From Bacillota bacterium (GTDB lineage: Bacteria > Bacillota > Limnochordia > Darwinibacteriales > DTU012): DNA of 33,686 bases. A program made the translations under genes and the position numbers. The stretch covers positions 1-33,686 of the forward strand of contig DUVS01000028.1 in assembly GCA_012840925.1 (NCBI GenBank). Direction: 5' to 3'. Under the pieces are notes generated by a model. It was given only the letters and a program-made list of their open reading frames with translations. It was not told the origin of the DNA and ran no database searches. Below, in pieces: positions 1-7,948 of the stretch. The stretch's first letter is position 1. Each line of letters starts with the position of its first letter.

Positions 1-36
1 TAAGTCTAGCGCGTCTGCCAATTCCGCCACGCCTGC
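1..36 (-). tRNA. tRNA-Leu, 5' part only (cut by window edge)
   Basis: The reverse complement begins with GCAGGCGTGGCGG and continues through a long D-arm typical of class II leucine tRNA. It runs into an anticodon loop that reads C-T-T-A before the window ends. The anticodon is therefore TA followed by an unseen base, and TAG or TAA both decode leucine. The gene lies 12 nt downstream of tRNA-Lys and is probably cotranscribed with it. The variable arm and T-arm are outside the window. Confidence 0.85.
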
Positions 37-48
37 ATAAAAGGAAAA

Positions 49-124
49 TGGTGAGCCATCCGCGATTCGAACGCGGGACACCCGGATTAAAAGTCCGGTG
101 CTCTACCTGCTGAGCTAATGGCTC
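49..124 (-). tRNA. tRNA-Lys (anticodon TTT)
   Basis: This is a complete cloverleaf on the minus strand. The acceptor arms are GAGCCAT and ATGGCTC with discriminator A, and the 3' CCA is encoded. The anticodon stem CCGGA/TCCGG holds the loop CTTTTAA, giving anticodon TTT. The T-loop reads GTTCGAATC. It is the first gene of a small tRNA unit with tRNA-Leu. Confidence 0.97.
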
Positions 125-148
125 ATGAACACTTCGTCGCACTGAATA

Positions 149-177
149 ATTATAGCAGAGCGTGTTTTGTTGGTCAA
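149..177 (-). promoter_or_regulatory. Promoter of the tRNA-Lys/tRNA-Leu unit
   Basis: On the minus strand, TTGACC (172-177) and TATAAT (149-154) are separated by exactly 17 nt, a near-perfect vegetative sigma-70/sigma-A promoter. The -10 box lies 24 nt upstream of the mature 5' end of tRNA-Lys, as expected for a stable RNA gene. Confidence 0.85.
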
Positions 178-257
178 GGTCTTTTTTGACACCGGCTTTG
201 AGAGCTAAAGCCCGGGGCTATATGACAAAACAGGTTTTCCTTCATCCAAATCTCGTG

Positions 258-268
258 TATAATATAAT
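258..268 (+). promoter_or_regulatory. Possible -10 region for rodA
   Basis: Two overlapping TATAAT hexamers (258-263 and 263-268) lie 25-35 nt upstream of the rodA start, with a TG just before the first. I see no convincing -35 box at 16-18 nt upstream, so this is only a candidate. The rest of the 125-292 intergenic region contains a short GGCTTT/AAAGCC inverted repeat (194-212) with no T-run. Confidence 0.35.
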
Positions 269-292
269 CAGCATACCAAAGGAGCGGTAGGC

Positions 293-1429
293 GTGAAAGA
301 GATTCCTCGCCGGTACTGGCGCAATCTAGATATTCCACTTATTCTTGCTGTTTTTGGCTTATTCCTGCTGGGGCTGTTTGTGATCTATTCTGCATCAGCC
401 ACACGCCTGATCAACCTCAACACTGATCCCTTCTACTATGTGAAAAGGCAGGTCATTGCAGCTACTGTTGGCCTGGTAGGGCTGATTGTAATCCTGTCAG
501 TCGACTACCGGGTTTGGCGCCGGTGGACAAAAATCGGTTATCTCCTTTCTGTACTGCTGCTCGGAGCCACGCTGATCATGGGCAAGGTTGCCCAAGGTTC
601 GCAGCGTTGGTTTCGGCTCGGTGGTTTTAACCTTCAACCGTCGGAACTGGCCAAGCTGATTACGATTGTTATTTTGGCTCATTACCTGGAAAACCCGGGT
701 AATGTCAAGGGTAAGAAGATCCTCAATCCCTTTTTGCTTATCGCCGTTCCGATGGCGTTGATTATCCCACAGCCAGATCTGGGTACATCCATAGTTTTTA
801 TTGGCATTGTTTTCGCTATGACCTACATAGCCGGGGGCAATATCCGCCACCTGGGGCTGATCGCCTTGGTGGGGATCGTTTTCGCCACTACCGCCATTGT
901 CCTATCGTACTATGAAGTTATCAAACTGATCCAGCCATATCAATTGAGGCGTCTACTGGTCTTTATCAATCCCTATATTGATCCCACCGACTCTGGTTGG
1001 AATGTGATCCAGTCGATGATCGCCATTGGCTCCGGCGGGTTTTTGGGCAAAGGCTATCTAAATGGAACCCAAAGCCAGCTGCATTTCTTGCCGGCAAATC
1101 ACACCGATTTCATTTTCTCAGTAGCTGCCGAAGAATTTGGGTTTGTAGGCGCCAGTGCCATATTGTTAGTCTATGCGTTTCTGATTTGGCGCGGAATCAA
1201 AATCGCCGTATTAGCGAAAGATCGTTTCGGCACACTGCTGGCTGTCGGCTGTGTCAGCTATTTTGTCTGCCACCTGATCATCAATATCGGCATGACCATA
1301 GGCATCATGCCAGTTACCGGCCTGCCGCTGCCCTTCCTGACTTACGGAGGCAGCACGCTGATGACCAGCCTAATGGTAATTGGCGTCCTGCTCAATGTAG
1401 GATTGCGGCGGCAGAAGATTATGTTTTAG
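293..1429 (+). CDS. rodA: RodA, SEDS-family peptidoglycan glycosyltransferase
   Basis: This is a polytopic SEDS protein of 378 residues that polymerises lipid II into glycan strands for cell elongation, acting with a class B penicillin-binding protein. Visible signatures are QPSELAKL (115-122), QPDLGTS (160-166), NHTDFIF with the family's catalytic Asp at 272, and the C-terminal GLPLPFLTYGGST (343-355). About ten hydrophobic segments fit the family. Length and the GIMPVTGLPLPF style favour RodA over FtsW or SpoVE, but the paralogues are close. The start is GTG at 293, preceded by GGAG eight nt upstream. The last 60 nt overlap the 3' end of the convergent gene. Confidence 0.9.
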   Translation: MKEIPRRYWRNLDIPLILAVFGLFLLGLFVIYSASATRLINLNTDPFYYVKRQVIAATVGLVGLIVILSVDYRVWRRWTKIGYLLSVLLLGATLIMGKVAQGSQRWFRLGGFNLQPSELAKLITIVILAHYLENPGNVKGKKILNPFLLIAVPMALIIPQPDLGTSIVFIGIVFAMTYIAGGNIRHLGLIALVGIVFATTAIVLSYYEVIKLIQPYQLRRLLVFINPYIDPTDSGWNVIQSMIAIGSGGFLGKGYLNGTQSQLHFLPANHTDFIFSVAAEEFGFVGASAILLVYAFLIWRGIKIAVLAKDRFGTLLAVGCVSYFVCHLIINIGMTIGIMPVTGLPLPFLTYGGSTLMTSLMVIGVLLNVGLRRQKIMF

Positions 1430-3538
1430 CGACAAAGCTACGGCTAACATAGTGGTAGCCGCATATAAGCTGCAAGTGGCTGCCGCCACCACCCCGGAAT
1501 CGTTAAAGATCAAAGCCCCAACAGTTCCTGCAAGCGTCCCGGCTATACCAATAACGATGTTGATGTGATACTGCATCAACCACTGCAAATAGCGGCTGGG
1601 CCAAAAGAGACTTGCACCCATGGCGGCAATTCCCATGATTAAAACCCTGCTCCAAATACTGTAGCGCAGTAACCTAAGGTTGGTGCTCAGCTTGCGCACG
1701 ATGATGTCCTTTACCGCCGCCAAACCTTCCCGATTAATCAACGATTTAGTTTGGCCGATATGCGACTGGAGGTCGGCGGGGCGACCGGAATCGAGCAGCA
1801 TTAACACCGCCAATGCTGAGCCAATCAAAACCACAGTCAGGATCACCCCCAACCAGGACAGCCGTCTGTGGGTCAACTGCCACGCCGCACCAAATCCACA
1901 GATGGCTGCTATGGTCCCTCCCACATTGGTACCCCATTGGGGAGCAGCAATGACGATAGTGAAACCGAGAAACAAAAGCAAATCCCCGAGGGCATACTTG
2001 GTTTGGGCTTTCATAAAGTCTTTCAGGATGGCCCAACCCATGATTAATGAACCGATCAGGATTCCCATATACTCGTTTCCCAACCCGTAGTAACGGGCAC
2101 CTCCCACCGGGTCATAACCAAGCACCGAAAATTTCATCCACCACGAGCCCCTTAAGATATCTACTGCCACCAAAGCTGCTGTGGCAAGAGCAATCACCAT
2201 GATCTTCACCAGTATATGGCTCACATAACGGTCTAGCAAAAACAGGCCAACAGCTAATACTGCAGGCCACAACCATCCCTGAGGCAGAACCAACAGCATC
2301 AGCGGCAGCGCCATACACACCAAAAGACCGAGCTGCACTGTACGTACAAGTCTGCCATCAAGCACCCGGGGGATGACCAATAACACCAGTGTTATAAGAT
2401 ATAAGACAATTTGAATGCCAATCAACCATCGCAGTACCTGATTCCGGTAACGATGGACCTGAAAGATTCTCTCTTCCGACTGTTTGATGTAGCTTACAGC
2501 GTCCCCTACCTCCATGGGCTTTACGAACACGGCTCTGCCCAGCATTGATCCTTTGTCTAGTCCAAACGCTTTTAAAATGGTGGGTGCCACATCAATGTTG
2601 CTCACAAGGCCGGGCCATTTTGTGGTTCCTGAAGTCAAGAGCCCTGCTTCTCTTCCGATCAGGAGCAGCGGCGCCAACCATTGGCCTTGGCTGGCGCGAA
2701 AAGGATCGGGATGCGGTGCTGCAATCAACACCTCCGTTTCCGGAAGAGCCTGATGCAAACTAACAATCAAGTCCCAGGCCTCCGCTGCTATTCGCTCTTT
2801 AAGTTCTTGGTACTGCCCAGGTAACAAATACGGTGCCATGTCATTCAAACGGAACGGATCACCAAGATCTACAATGGCCAAATCAACTGCTGCGTTGACT
2901 ATCTGTGCGAACAACAGCTGATAATCAGTACGTTTTCCATGAGGATATGCTGCATCAGTGATCAGAAGTTCTGACGATACAACCCCCTCAGCGACCTTAC
3001 CTTCGGAATCCATGCCTACCAGCCCAGCCCAACGTACCCTTTGATCATTGAGATCACTGTTGCCAAACACTCCTACCGTAAATCCAGATTGACTAAGGCA
3101 CTCCGACAATGCCCCAACTGGCAATGGATAACTAGCTTGAGCGGCAGCATTAATAATTAAAGCAATCTGGGGATTGACAATCTCTTGGGTGAAAACATTC
3201 CTGCCTGTACGCATCGTGTAGACATCACCGGCGGGAAGCCCGTTGAGCAGTTCGTCAGTATGGAGCATCAAGGCAGCGTTTTCCACACCAAAAGCCCTGG
3301 AACCGCTGGCAATAGTCAAGTATGCGGCTGATATTTGATTACCTCCGCCAAAACGAGTGTTCATAGCCGCCACAGCCATGTTTGCTTCGGTATAGAAAGG
3401 ACTGGCTTCTACATTTTCCCACGCCAGCCCATGCCACAAAATCAGGAGCATTCTTGGTTGTGCCGCCGCACAAGGCGCCAAGATAATCACACACACCAGC
3501 ATCAGCATTAAGCAGGAGTACCGTCTGAGCACTCTCAC
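1370..3538 (-). CDS. Membrane protein with alkaline-phosphatase-like N-terminal domain and multi-TM C-terminal domain
   Basis: The protein has 722 residues. A signal peptide or TM helix (about 5-26) precedes an exported region (30-365) that resembles the alkaline phosphatase/phosphopentomutase fold, with VDLGDP (223-228) and NIDVAPT (314-320) at positions expected for metal-site motifs. The usual first-strand Asp-Gly is Trp-His-Gly (35-37), and no DHG motif is seen, so it may not be a phosphatase. Residues 371-705 form many TM helices with conserved-looking YGLGNEY (484-490), NVGG (538-541) and NDSGV (679-683). The GTG start shares one base with the glycosyltransferase stop (TAGTG), implying translational coupling. 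The final 20 codons plus stop read through the complement of the rodA 3' end. The substrate is unknown; a cell-surface glycan or lipid role with the upstream GT4 is inferred. Confidence 0.7.
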   Translation of the reverse strand: MRVLRRYSCLMLMLVCVIILAPCAAAQPRMLLILWHGLAWENVEASPFYTEANMAVAAMNTRFGGGNQISAAYLTIASGSRAFGVENAALMLHTDELLNGLPAGDVYTMRTGRNVFTQEIVNPQIALIINAAAQASYPLPVGALSECLSQSGFTVGVFGNSDLNDQRVRWAGLVGMDSEGKVAEGVVSSELLITDAAYPHGKRTDYQLLFAQIVNAAVDLAIVDLGDPFRLNDMAPYLLPGQYQELKERIAAEAWDLIVSLHQALPETEVLIAAPHPDPFRASQGQWLAPLLLIGREAGLLTSGTTKWPGLVSNIDVAPTILKAFGLDKGSMLGRAVFVKPMEVGDAVSYIKQSEERIFQVHRYRNQVLRWLIGIQIVLYLITLVLLVIPRVLDGRLVRTVQLGLLVCMALPLMLLVLPQGWLWPAVLAVGLFLLDRYVSHILVKIMVIALATAALVAVDILRGSWWMKFSVLGYDPVGGARYYGLGNEYMGILIGSLIMGWAILKDFMKAQTKYALGDLLLFLGFTIVIAAPQWGTNVGGTIAAICGFGAAWQLTHRRLSWLGVILTVVLIGSALAVLMLLDSGRPADLQSHIGQTKSLINREGLAAVKDIIVRKLSTNLRLLRYSIWSRVLIMGIAAMGASLFWPSRYLQWLMQYHINIVIGIAGTLAGTVGALIFNDSGVVAAATCSLYAATTMLAVALSLKHNLLPPQSYIEQDANYH

Positions 3539-4647
3539 TATTTAGCCCCTTCCTCTAACAAAGACTGATACTGCCTTTTGGTCGCCTCAATCATTTGGTC
3601 GATCCCGAATGACTTAAGGATCCGCTGATAGTTATAATCACCCATCAGCCGGGCTTTAACCGGATCCTTGACGATCTGGATGATTGCCGCAGCCAGCCCT
3701 GAGATATCATGAGGTTGAAAGAAAAGACCGCTTTTACCCTGGACAGCCACTTCCCGCATACTTGGCAAATCACTTACCACAAGGGGGAGTTTGGCAGCCA
3801 TTGCTTCCAAGACACTTACACTGAGCCCCTCACTCCAACTTGGCAGCACAAAAAGATCCCAGCCTGTCATCAAGGCCGGAACGTCATTGCGGTAACCTAG
3901 GAACTGAACATGTGATTCAAGGCCCAGCGCTTTACTGTACTGCTCCAAGCGGGCTCGCATCGGCCCGTCACCAACAACCATGAACCGGGCTTGAGGCAGA
4001 ATGTTCTTCAAAAGTGCTGCCGCTCGAAGCAAGTCTCCAACTCCTTTTTCCGGGATCAACCTGGCTACTGCGCCAATAACAAAATGCTCACAGTCCAGCC
4101 CCATGCTTTTTCGGGCTTCGGTTCTGGAAAGGCCATCAAAGCGTCGGTAATCAACACCGTTTCGAATCGTTACCACTCGTTCTCCGGGAACAAATTCCAT
4201 AAGCTCGCAGCCTACCGCATCAGAGACTGCTATGATGCGAGTGAGGGAGCGCAGCAGGTGGCGGTTTACCGCTCCATGGGTAATTCGATACCACGGAGAT
4301 TGGGGCTTTGGCAAGCAGTTGTGGGCGGTAAACAGCAAGTTATCCACTCTGCTTAGTCTTGCAGCTGGAACTGTGATTTGCACTGATTTTAGGCCGTGAA
4401 TGTGCACCAGCCTTGGTTTGATTGTGTGCAACGCTCTGCTTAACTGCCAAATCGCTTTCAGATCTCGGTTTATCTCAAAACCATCAACGATAGGGATCGG
4501 GTAAAAGGGGTTACTTCCTGCCCAGTCTCTGAGTTCCTCAGGGCCGCATATGCTGATTTCATACTGACTCCCCAGCCCTGTCAACAAATAATTCAAGTGT
4601 TGTTTGATGCCACCTGCAGCAGGACGTATAACCCACGCCACTTTCAA
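3538..4647 (-). CDS. Glycosyltransferase family 4 (GT-B fold), glycan or lipid glycosylation
   Basis: This is a retaining GT4-type enzyme of 369 residues. The N-terminal half carries GGIKQH (12-17) in the acceptor domain. The C-terminal half has NGVD (163-166), GDGP, and the EX7E motif EGLSVSVLE (273-281) followed by a typical SDLPSMREV donor-site region. I chose the TTG at 4647 because GGAAGGG lies about 8 nt upstream and the protein then begins MKVAWVIRP, as family members do. A TTG 30 nt further upstream has no ribosome binding site. It is coupled to the downstream phosphatase-like membrane protein and may modify a surface polymer. Donor and acceptor cannot be read from sequence. Confidence 0.85.
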   Translation of the reverse strand: MKVAWVIRPAAGGIKQHLNYLLTGLGSQYEISICGPEELRDWAGSNPFYPIPIVDGFEINRDLKAIWQLSRALHTIKPRLVHIHGLKSVQITVPAARLSRVDNLLFTAHNCLPKPQSPWYRITHGAVNRHLLRSLTRIIAVSDAVGCELMEFVPGERVVTIRNGVDYRRFDGLSRTEARKSMGLDCEHFVIGAVARLIPEKGVGDLLRAAALLKNILPQARFMVVGDGPMRARLEQYSKALGLESHVQFLGYRNDVPALMTGWDLFVLPSWSEGLSVSVLEAMAAKLPLVVSDLPSMREVAVQGKSGLFFQPHDISGLAAAIIQIVKDPVKARLMGDYNYQRILKSFGIDQMIEATKRQYQSLLEEGAK

Positions 4648-4727
4648 TGGTTTATCCCTTCCTTCGCTGATAGACAAGCTTATTTATTACCCGTTTCTGG
4701 GCAACCTATTCTCAAGGAGGTCAAACC

Positions 4728-5114
4728 ATGCGCAAGCCATTCTTCGTTATCGGAATGTTGATCGTTGCTGTGATCTTGTTCACCACCTATCAAGGGTTTG
4801 TCCAAAACCGGGCCACAAAGCCTCAGTCGGGACCAGACATCCGCAATACCAGCCCCAATTTCCAGGACTTCACCGACAAGCTTGCTCAAGCCGCCTTGAA
4901 CAACGACTGGAACCTGTGCCAGTATTACACTAACCAACTGCAGATGGCCTGGGATCGCGCCAAACCAAGTTCTCCACATCGGTTGGATTCTGTTCTGGAA
5001 GTCGATCAGATCCTTGACGAACTCCATGCATTAGTACTTAAACAAGATCAAACAGCTACCATAAACTCAGCAACCTACCTGACCAGATTTTTCTCCCAAC
5101 TGGTCATTGACTAA
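4728..5114 (+). CDS. Small membrane-anchored protein, DUF4363-like
   Basis: This is a 128-residue protein with one N-terminal membrane segment (about 4-22) and an outward-facing helical domain. The pattern, an Asn-Asp-Trp-N-Leu-Cys segment near residue 59 followed by a helix with a Trp and then alternating acidic/hydrophobic helices, resembles DUF4363 proteins of Bacillota. That assignment is by eye. The start has an excellent AAGGAGGTC ribosome binding site. It is divergent from the glycosyltransferase and followed after 89 nt by the lipid kinase gene. Function is unknown. Confidence 0.75.
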   Translation: MRKPFFVIGMLIVAVILFTTYQGFVQNRATKPQSGPDIRNTSPNFQDFTDKLAQAALNNDWNLCQYYTNQLQMAWDRAKPSSPHRLDSVLEVDQILDELHALVLKQDQTATINSATYLTRFFSQLVID

Positions 5115-5203
5115 TCCCCGTCCGCTTTTGTCGAAAGTCCACTCAAATGCAGGAAGATCTGTGGTTTTGCAGAAACTTGTAGGTAGCATAAACATGGAAG
5201 CGA

Positions 5204-6094
5204 GTGTTACTATCTATGAGTGTAGCTATCATTGCTAATCCATCTGCAGGACGAGGACGAGCTCAACGAGTAATCGAAAAGATTGCCGGCGTCATCCGTG
5301 AACGCCGGCTTGATTGCGAGCTGATAACTACTACCGGGCCTAAACATGCCATTGAACTAGCGTCTAAAGCAAGTCAGAACCATGAAATCATAGCCGCTCT
5401 CGGTGGCGATGGCACGATCAATGAAGTGATAACCGGGATGTGGGACACCAAATCAAAACTGGCCATTATCCCTGGTGGTACAGGTAACGACTACGCCCGG
5501 GGGCTGGGGCTTCCCCGCGAACCGGTAGCAGCCCTTGATGTCATCCTGACCGGAAAAACAACAAAGATGGACATCGTTAGAGAAACGGACCGCATCTTCG
5601 GGGTAGTATCCACCATCGGGTTTCCTTCCACAGTGCTGATAAACGTCAACGCCCATCGCGATTCCTGGATCAAAGGGTCGCCAGTGTTCTTGGCAGCTGT
5701 GGTTCAGACTATCAGGGATCTGCAGAGCTACCGGGCTCAAATTACTATTGATGAAATGGAGATTGACACTGATGTGGTTGGTGTGGTCTTAATGAACATG
5801 CCGTGGGGAGGCGGCGGTCTCAAATTTGCACCGGCGGCGCGCTATGATGACAGCATGATATCAGTAGTGATCATCAAATCTATCGGTAGATGGGGTCTAA
5901 TGCGGGCATTGCCTTCGGTCTATTTCGGCAAACATGTCAACCATCCAAGAGTAGAAATTCTGCAGGGGAAAAAGGTCCGTATTGAAACAGAAGTACCGCT
6001 GGCCAAGTCGTTTGACGGCGACCTTGAGGGTGTAACCCCATATGAAGCTGAGATCCATCCCCAGGCAACGTCAGTCATTGTTAGTAGTTCATAG
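5204..6094 (+). CDS. YegS/BmrU/DgkB-like lipid (diacylglycerol) kinase
   Basis: This cytoplasmic kinase phosphorylates diacylglycerol or a related lipid with ATP, recycling lipid headgroup by-products. It has 296 residues with the N-terminal ANPSAGRGRA motif, the nucleotide-binding GGDGT (67-71) and PGGTGND (90-96), a GGGLKFAPAA segment near residue 205 and FDGD near the C-terminus, all typical of the DAGK catalytic family. The start is uncertain: GTG at 5204 has GGAAG only 3 nt upstream, while ATG at 5216 gives MSVAIIANPSAG, which fits the family better but lacks a clear ribosome binding site. The gene converges with the tRNA-His operon end. Confidence 0.88.
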   Translation: MLLSMSVAIIANPSAGRGRAQRVIEKIAGVIRERRLDCELITTTGPKHAIELASKASQNHEIIAALGGDGTINEVITGMWDTKSKLAIIPGGTGNDYARGLGLPREPVAALDVILTGKTTKMDIVRETDRIFGVVSTIGFPSTVLINVNAHRDSWIKGSPVFLAAVVQTIRDLQSYRAQITIDEMEIDTDVVGVVLMNMPWGGGGLKFAPAARYDDSMISVVIIKSIGRWGLMRALPSVYFGKHVNHPRVEILQGKKVRIETEVPLAKSFDGDLEGVTPYEAEIHPQATSVIVSSS

Positions 6095-6111
6095 TGAATG
6101 GCAAAAAAAAA

Positions 6112-6189
6112 TGGGGTGAGTAACCGGATTCGAACCGGCGACCTCCAGGGCCACAACCTGGCGCTCTAACCAACTGAGCTATACCCACC
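6112..6189 (-). tRNA. tRNA-His (anticodon GTG)
   Basis: The acceptor arms GTGGGTA and TACTCAC carry the histidine-specific extra G at -1 facing C73, and CCA is encoded. The anticodon loop within CCAGG/CCTGG reads GTG. It is the last gene of a four-tRNA operon. A tract of nine T residues follows directly after CCA on the transcript strand, which could end transcription using the tRNA as the hairpin. Confidence 0.96.
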
Positions 6190-6222
6190 ACATTATAATT
6201 AACTTATTATTTAACTCGTATA

Positions 6223-6298
6223 TGGCGCGCCTGGCAGGATTCGAACCTGCGGCACTCGGATTAGAAGTCCGATGCTCTATCCCCTGAGCTACAGGCGC
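6223..6298 (-). tRNA. tRNA-Arg (anticodon TCT)
   Basis: A complete cloverleaf has acceptor arms GCGCCTG and CAGGCGC, discriminator G and encoded CCA. The anticodon stem TCGGA/TCCGA frames the loop CTTCTAA, giving anticodon TCT. It is the third gene of the Pro-Gly-Arg-His operon. Confidence 0.96.
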
Positions 6299-6315
6299 AC
6301 ATTTTTATTCAATAC

Positions 6316-6389
6316 TGGAGCGGGTGAAGGGAATCGAACCCTCACTGCTGGCTTGGAAGGCCAGTGCTCTACCATTGAGCTACACCCGC
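6316..6389 (-). tRNA. tRNA-Gly (anticodon TCC)
   Basis: The acceptor arms GCGGGTG and CACCCGC, discriminator T and encoded CCA define the ends. The anticodon stem CTGGC/GCCAG frames the loop CTTCCAA, giving anticodon TCC. It is the second gene of the tRNA operon. Confidence 0.97.
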
Positions 6390-6406
6390 TTTTCTTAAGA
6401 AATCTA

Positions 6407-6484
<78 letters not shown>

Positions 6485-6516
6485 TAGACTTAACAGCCAT
6501 TGGACTGACAAATGAT

Positions 6517-6545
6517 ATAATACCATACAGGCAGAGCTGTGTCAA
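6517..6545 (-). promoter_or_regulatory. Promoter of the Pro-Gly-Arg-His tRNA operon
   Basis: On the minus strand, TTGACA (6540-6545) and TATTAT (6517-6522) are spaced by 17 nt, with the -10 box 32 nt upstream of mature tRNA-Pro. It lies just after the rdgB stop codon, so the tRNA operon is transcribed independently of rdgB. Confidence 0.88.
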
Positions 6546-6562
6546 TATGCGTTCGGTCCACT

Positions 6563-7165
6563 TCAGCCAAATTTTTCACTCAGGCCCTGCCGCAGCTGGG
6601 CTAATGCCTTCGCCCGATGACTGATCCGGTTCTTGGTCTCAGGATCAAGTTCAGCAAAGGTCTGAGACAACTCCGGAACCACAAACAGTGGATCATATCC
6701 AAAACCATGATCTCCCCTTGGCTCAAAGCCGATTTTACCGGAACAAGTCCCTGTATATGTAGTTACCTCTCCATCGGGAGCAGCAAGGGCAATCACACAG
6801 TGAAAGTGAGCATCCCGCCTCTCCCAAGGAACATCTTTCATTTTGGACAACAGCCTGGCGTTGTTAAGCTGATCATTGCCTGGGCTCCCGGCATAGCGTG
6901 CAGAATGCACCCCAGGCTCGCCATTGAGGCAGTCCACCATCAATCCGGAATCGTCAGCAAGAGCCATACAGCCAAGAGCTTTTGCTGTTTGCAGAGCTTT
7001 CTTAACTGCATTGGCCTCAAAAGTGGCGCCATCCTCGACTACCTCTGGCAAGTCAGCTACCTCACTGACCCCTTTTACCACTAAAGGCAGATCAGCCAAA
7101 ATCTCCTGGATCTCTCTAACCTTATGCTTGTTCTTCGAGGCGATCACCAAATCCGGTTTAGACAT
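6563..7165 (-). CDS. rdgB: RdgB/HAM1-type XTP/dITP diphosphatase
   Basis: This enzyme hydrolyses XTP, dITP and related non-canonical purine triphosphates to monophosphates, cleaning the nucleotide pool. It has 200 residues with SKNKHK (10-15), [10 protein letters not shown] (44-53), the ADDSGL segment (70-75), GFGYDPLF and a C-terminal SHRAKAL, the standard HAM1 motifs. I start it at the ATG giving MSKPDLV because GGAGG lies just upstream. An earlier in-frame ATG would place the ribosome binding site inside the gene. It overlaps the 3' end of rph by 8 nt, as in the common rph-rdgB operon. Confidence 0.95.
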   Translation of the reverse strand: MSKPDLVIASKNKHKVREIQEILADLPLVVKGVSEVADLPEVVEDGATFEANAVKKALQTAKALGCMALADDSGLMVDCLNGEPGVHSARYAGSPGNDQLNNARLLSKMKDVPWERRDAHFHCVIALAAPDGEVTTYTGTCSGKIGFEPRGDHGFGYDPLFVVPELSQTFAELDPETKNRISHRAKALAQLRQGLSEKFG

Positions 7166-7913
7166 TGGAACCTCCACCCCATATGCTGGCCAAGGTGGCA
7201 GTCAATTCCTGCCTTTCGATTCTAATCAGCTCATCGATCCCTTTTCCAGCCAAATCGAGCATGTCAAGCAACTGCTCTCGGGAAAATGGCTGCTGCTCAG
7301 CAGTACCTTGTAATTCAACCAGCTTCCCGGATCCGGTCATGACCACATTAAAGTCTACCTCAGCATTGGAGTCCTCCTGGTAACACAGATCCAGCACGGC
7401 TACTCCATCCACAATTCCTACACTAACTGCAGCCAGATAGTCGTTAACCGGCAGTGTTTCCCAGTTTTCCTGCTCCTTAAGCTTTGTCAGAGCATCCACC
7501 ATGGCAATGTAGGATCCTGTGATGGAACTGGTGCGAGTACCTCCATCAGCCTGAATCACATCACAGTCAATCCAAATGGTCCGTTCGCCGATGGCCTTTA
7601 AATCGACCACAGCCCGCAATGCCCTGCCGATAAGACGTTGAATTTCAAGGGTGCGACCTCCCTGCCTTCCCCGGGATGCCTCCCGGATATTCCGTTCCTC
7701 TGTTGCCCGGGGCAGCATGCCGTATTCAGCCGTAATCCAGCCTTCACCCAAACCGCGCAGGAACTGGGGGACCTTGTCCTCTATGGTAGCTGTGCAGACG
7801 ACTTTAGTATCACCAACTGTGATCAATACAGATCCTTCCGCATACTTGATAAAATTGCGCTCAATCTTTACCGGACGCAATTGATCCGCTCTTCGACCAT
7901 CAGGCCTATCCAC
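7158..7913 (-). CDS. rph: Ribonuclease PH
   Basis: This phosphorolytic 3'-5' exoribonuclease trims tRNA 3' ends and acts as a hexamer. The protein is 251 residues and begins MDRPDGR, with the conserved [14 protein letters not shown] strand, [20 protein letters not shown] (80-99) and the phosphate-site [10 protein letters not shown] (124-133). The GTG start is preceded by GGAGGT at good spacing. It follows murD by 35 nt and overlaps rdgB. A tRNA-trimming enzyme next to a tRNA operon is probably coincidental, because the tRNAs encode CCA and have their own promoter. Confidence 0.96.
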   Translation of the reverse strand: MDRPDGRRADQLRPVKIERNFIKYAEGSVLITVGDTKVVCTATIEDKVPQFLRGLGEGWITAEYGMLPRATEERNIREASRGRQGGRTLEIQRLIGRALRAVVDLKAIGERTIWIDCDVIQADGGTRTSSITGSYIAMVDALTKLKEQENWETLPVNDYLAAVSVGIVDGVAVLDLCYQEDSNAEVDFNVVMTGSGKLVELQGTAEQQPFSREQLLDMLDLAGKGIDELIRIERQELTATLASIWGGGSNV

Positions 7914-7948
7914 TGATCATACCTCCATTTATCTGATTTACGTCATCC

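Noticed and set aside
194-212. Short GGCTTT/AAAGCC inverted repeat before rodA
   Set aside because: Only 6 bp of stem, no T-run and no known riboswitch or attenuator pattern around it.
997-1452. Open frame of 151 codons overlapping rodA in another frame
   Set aside because: RodA motifs in the main frame span the whole region, and the alternative product is rich in Arg, His and Cys with no signature.
4648-4677. Upstream TTG start for the GT4 gene
   Set aside because: No ribosome binding site precedes it, while GGAAGGG fits the TTG at 4647, which gives a normal family N-terminus.
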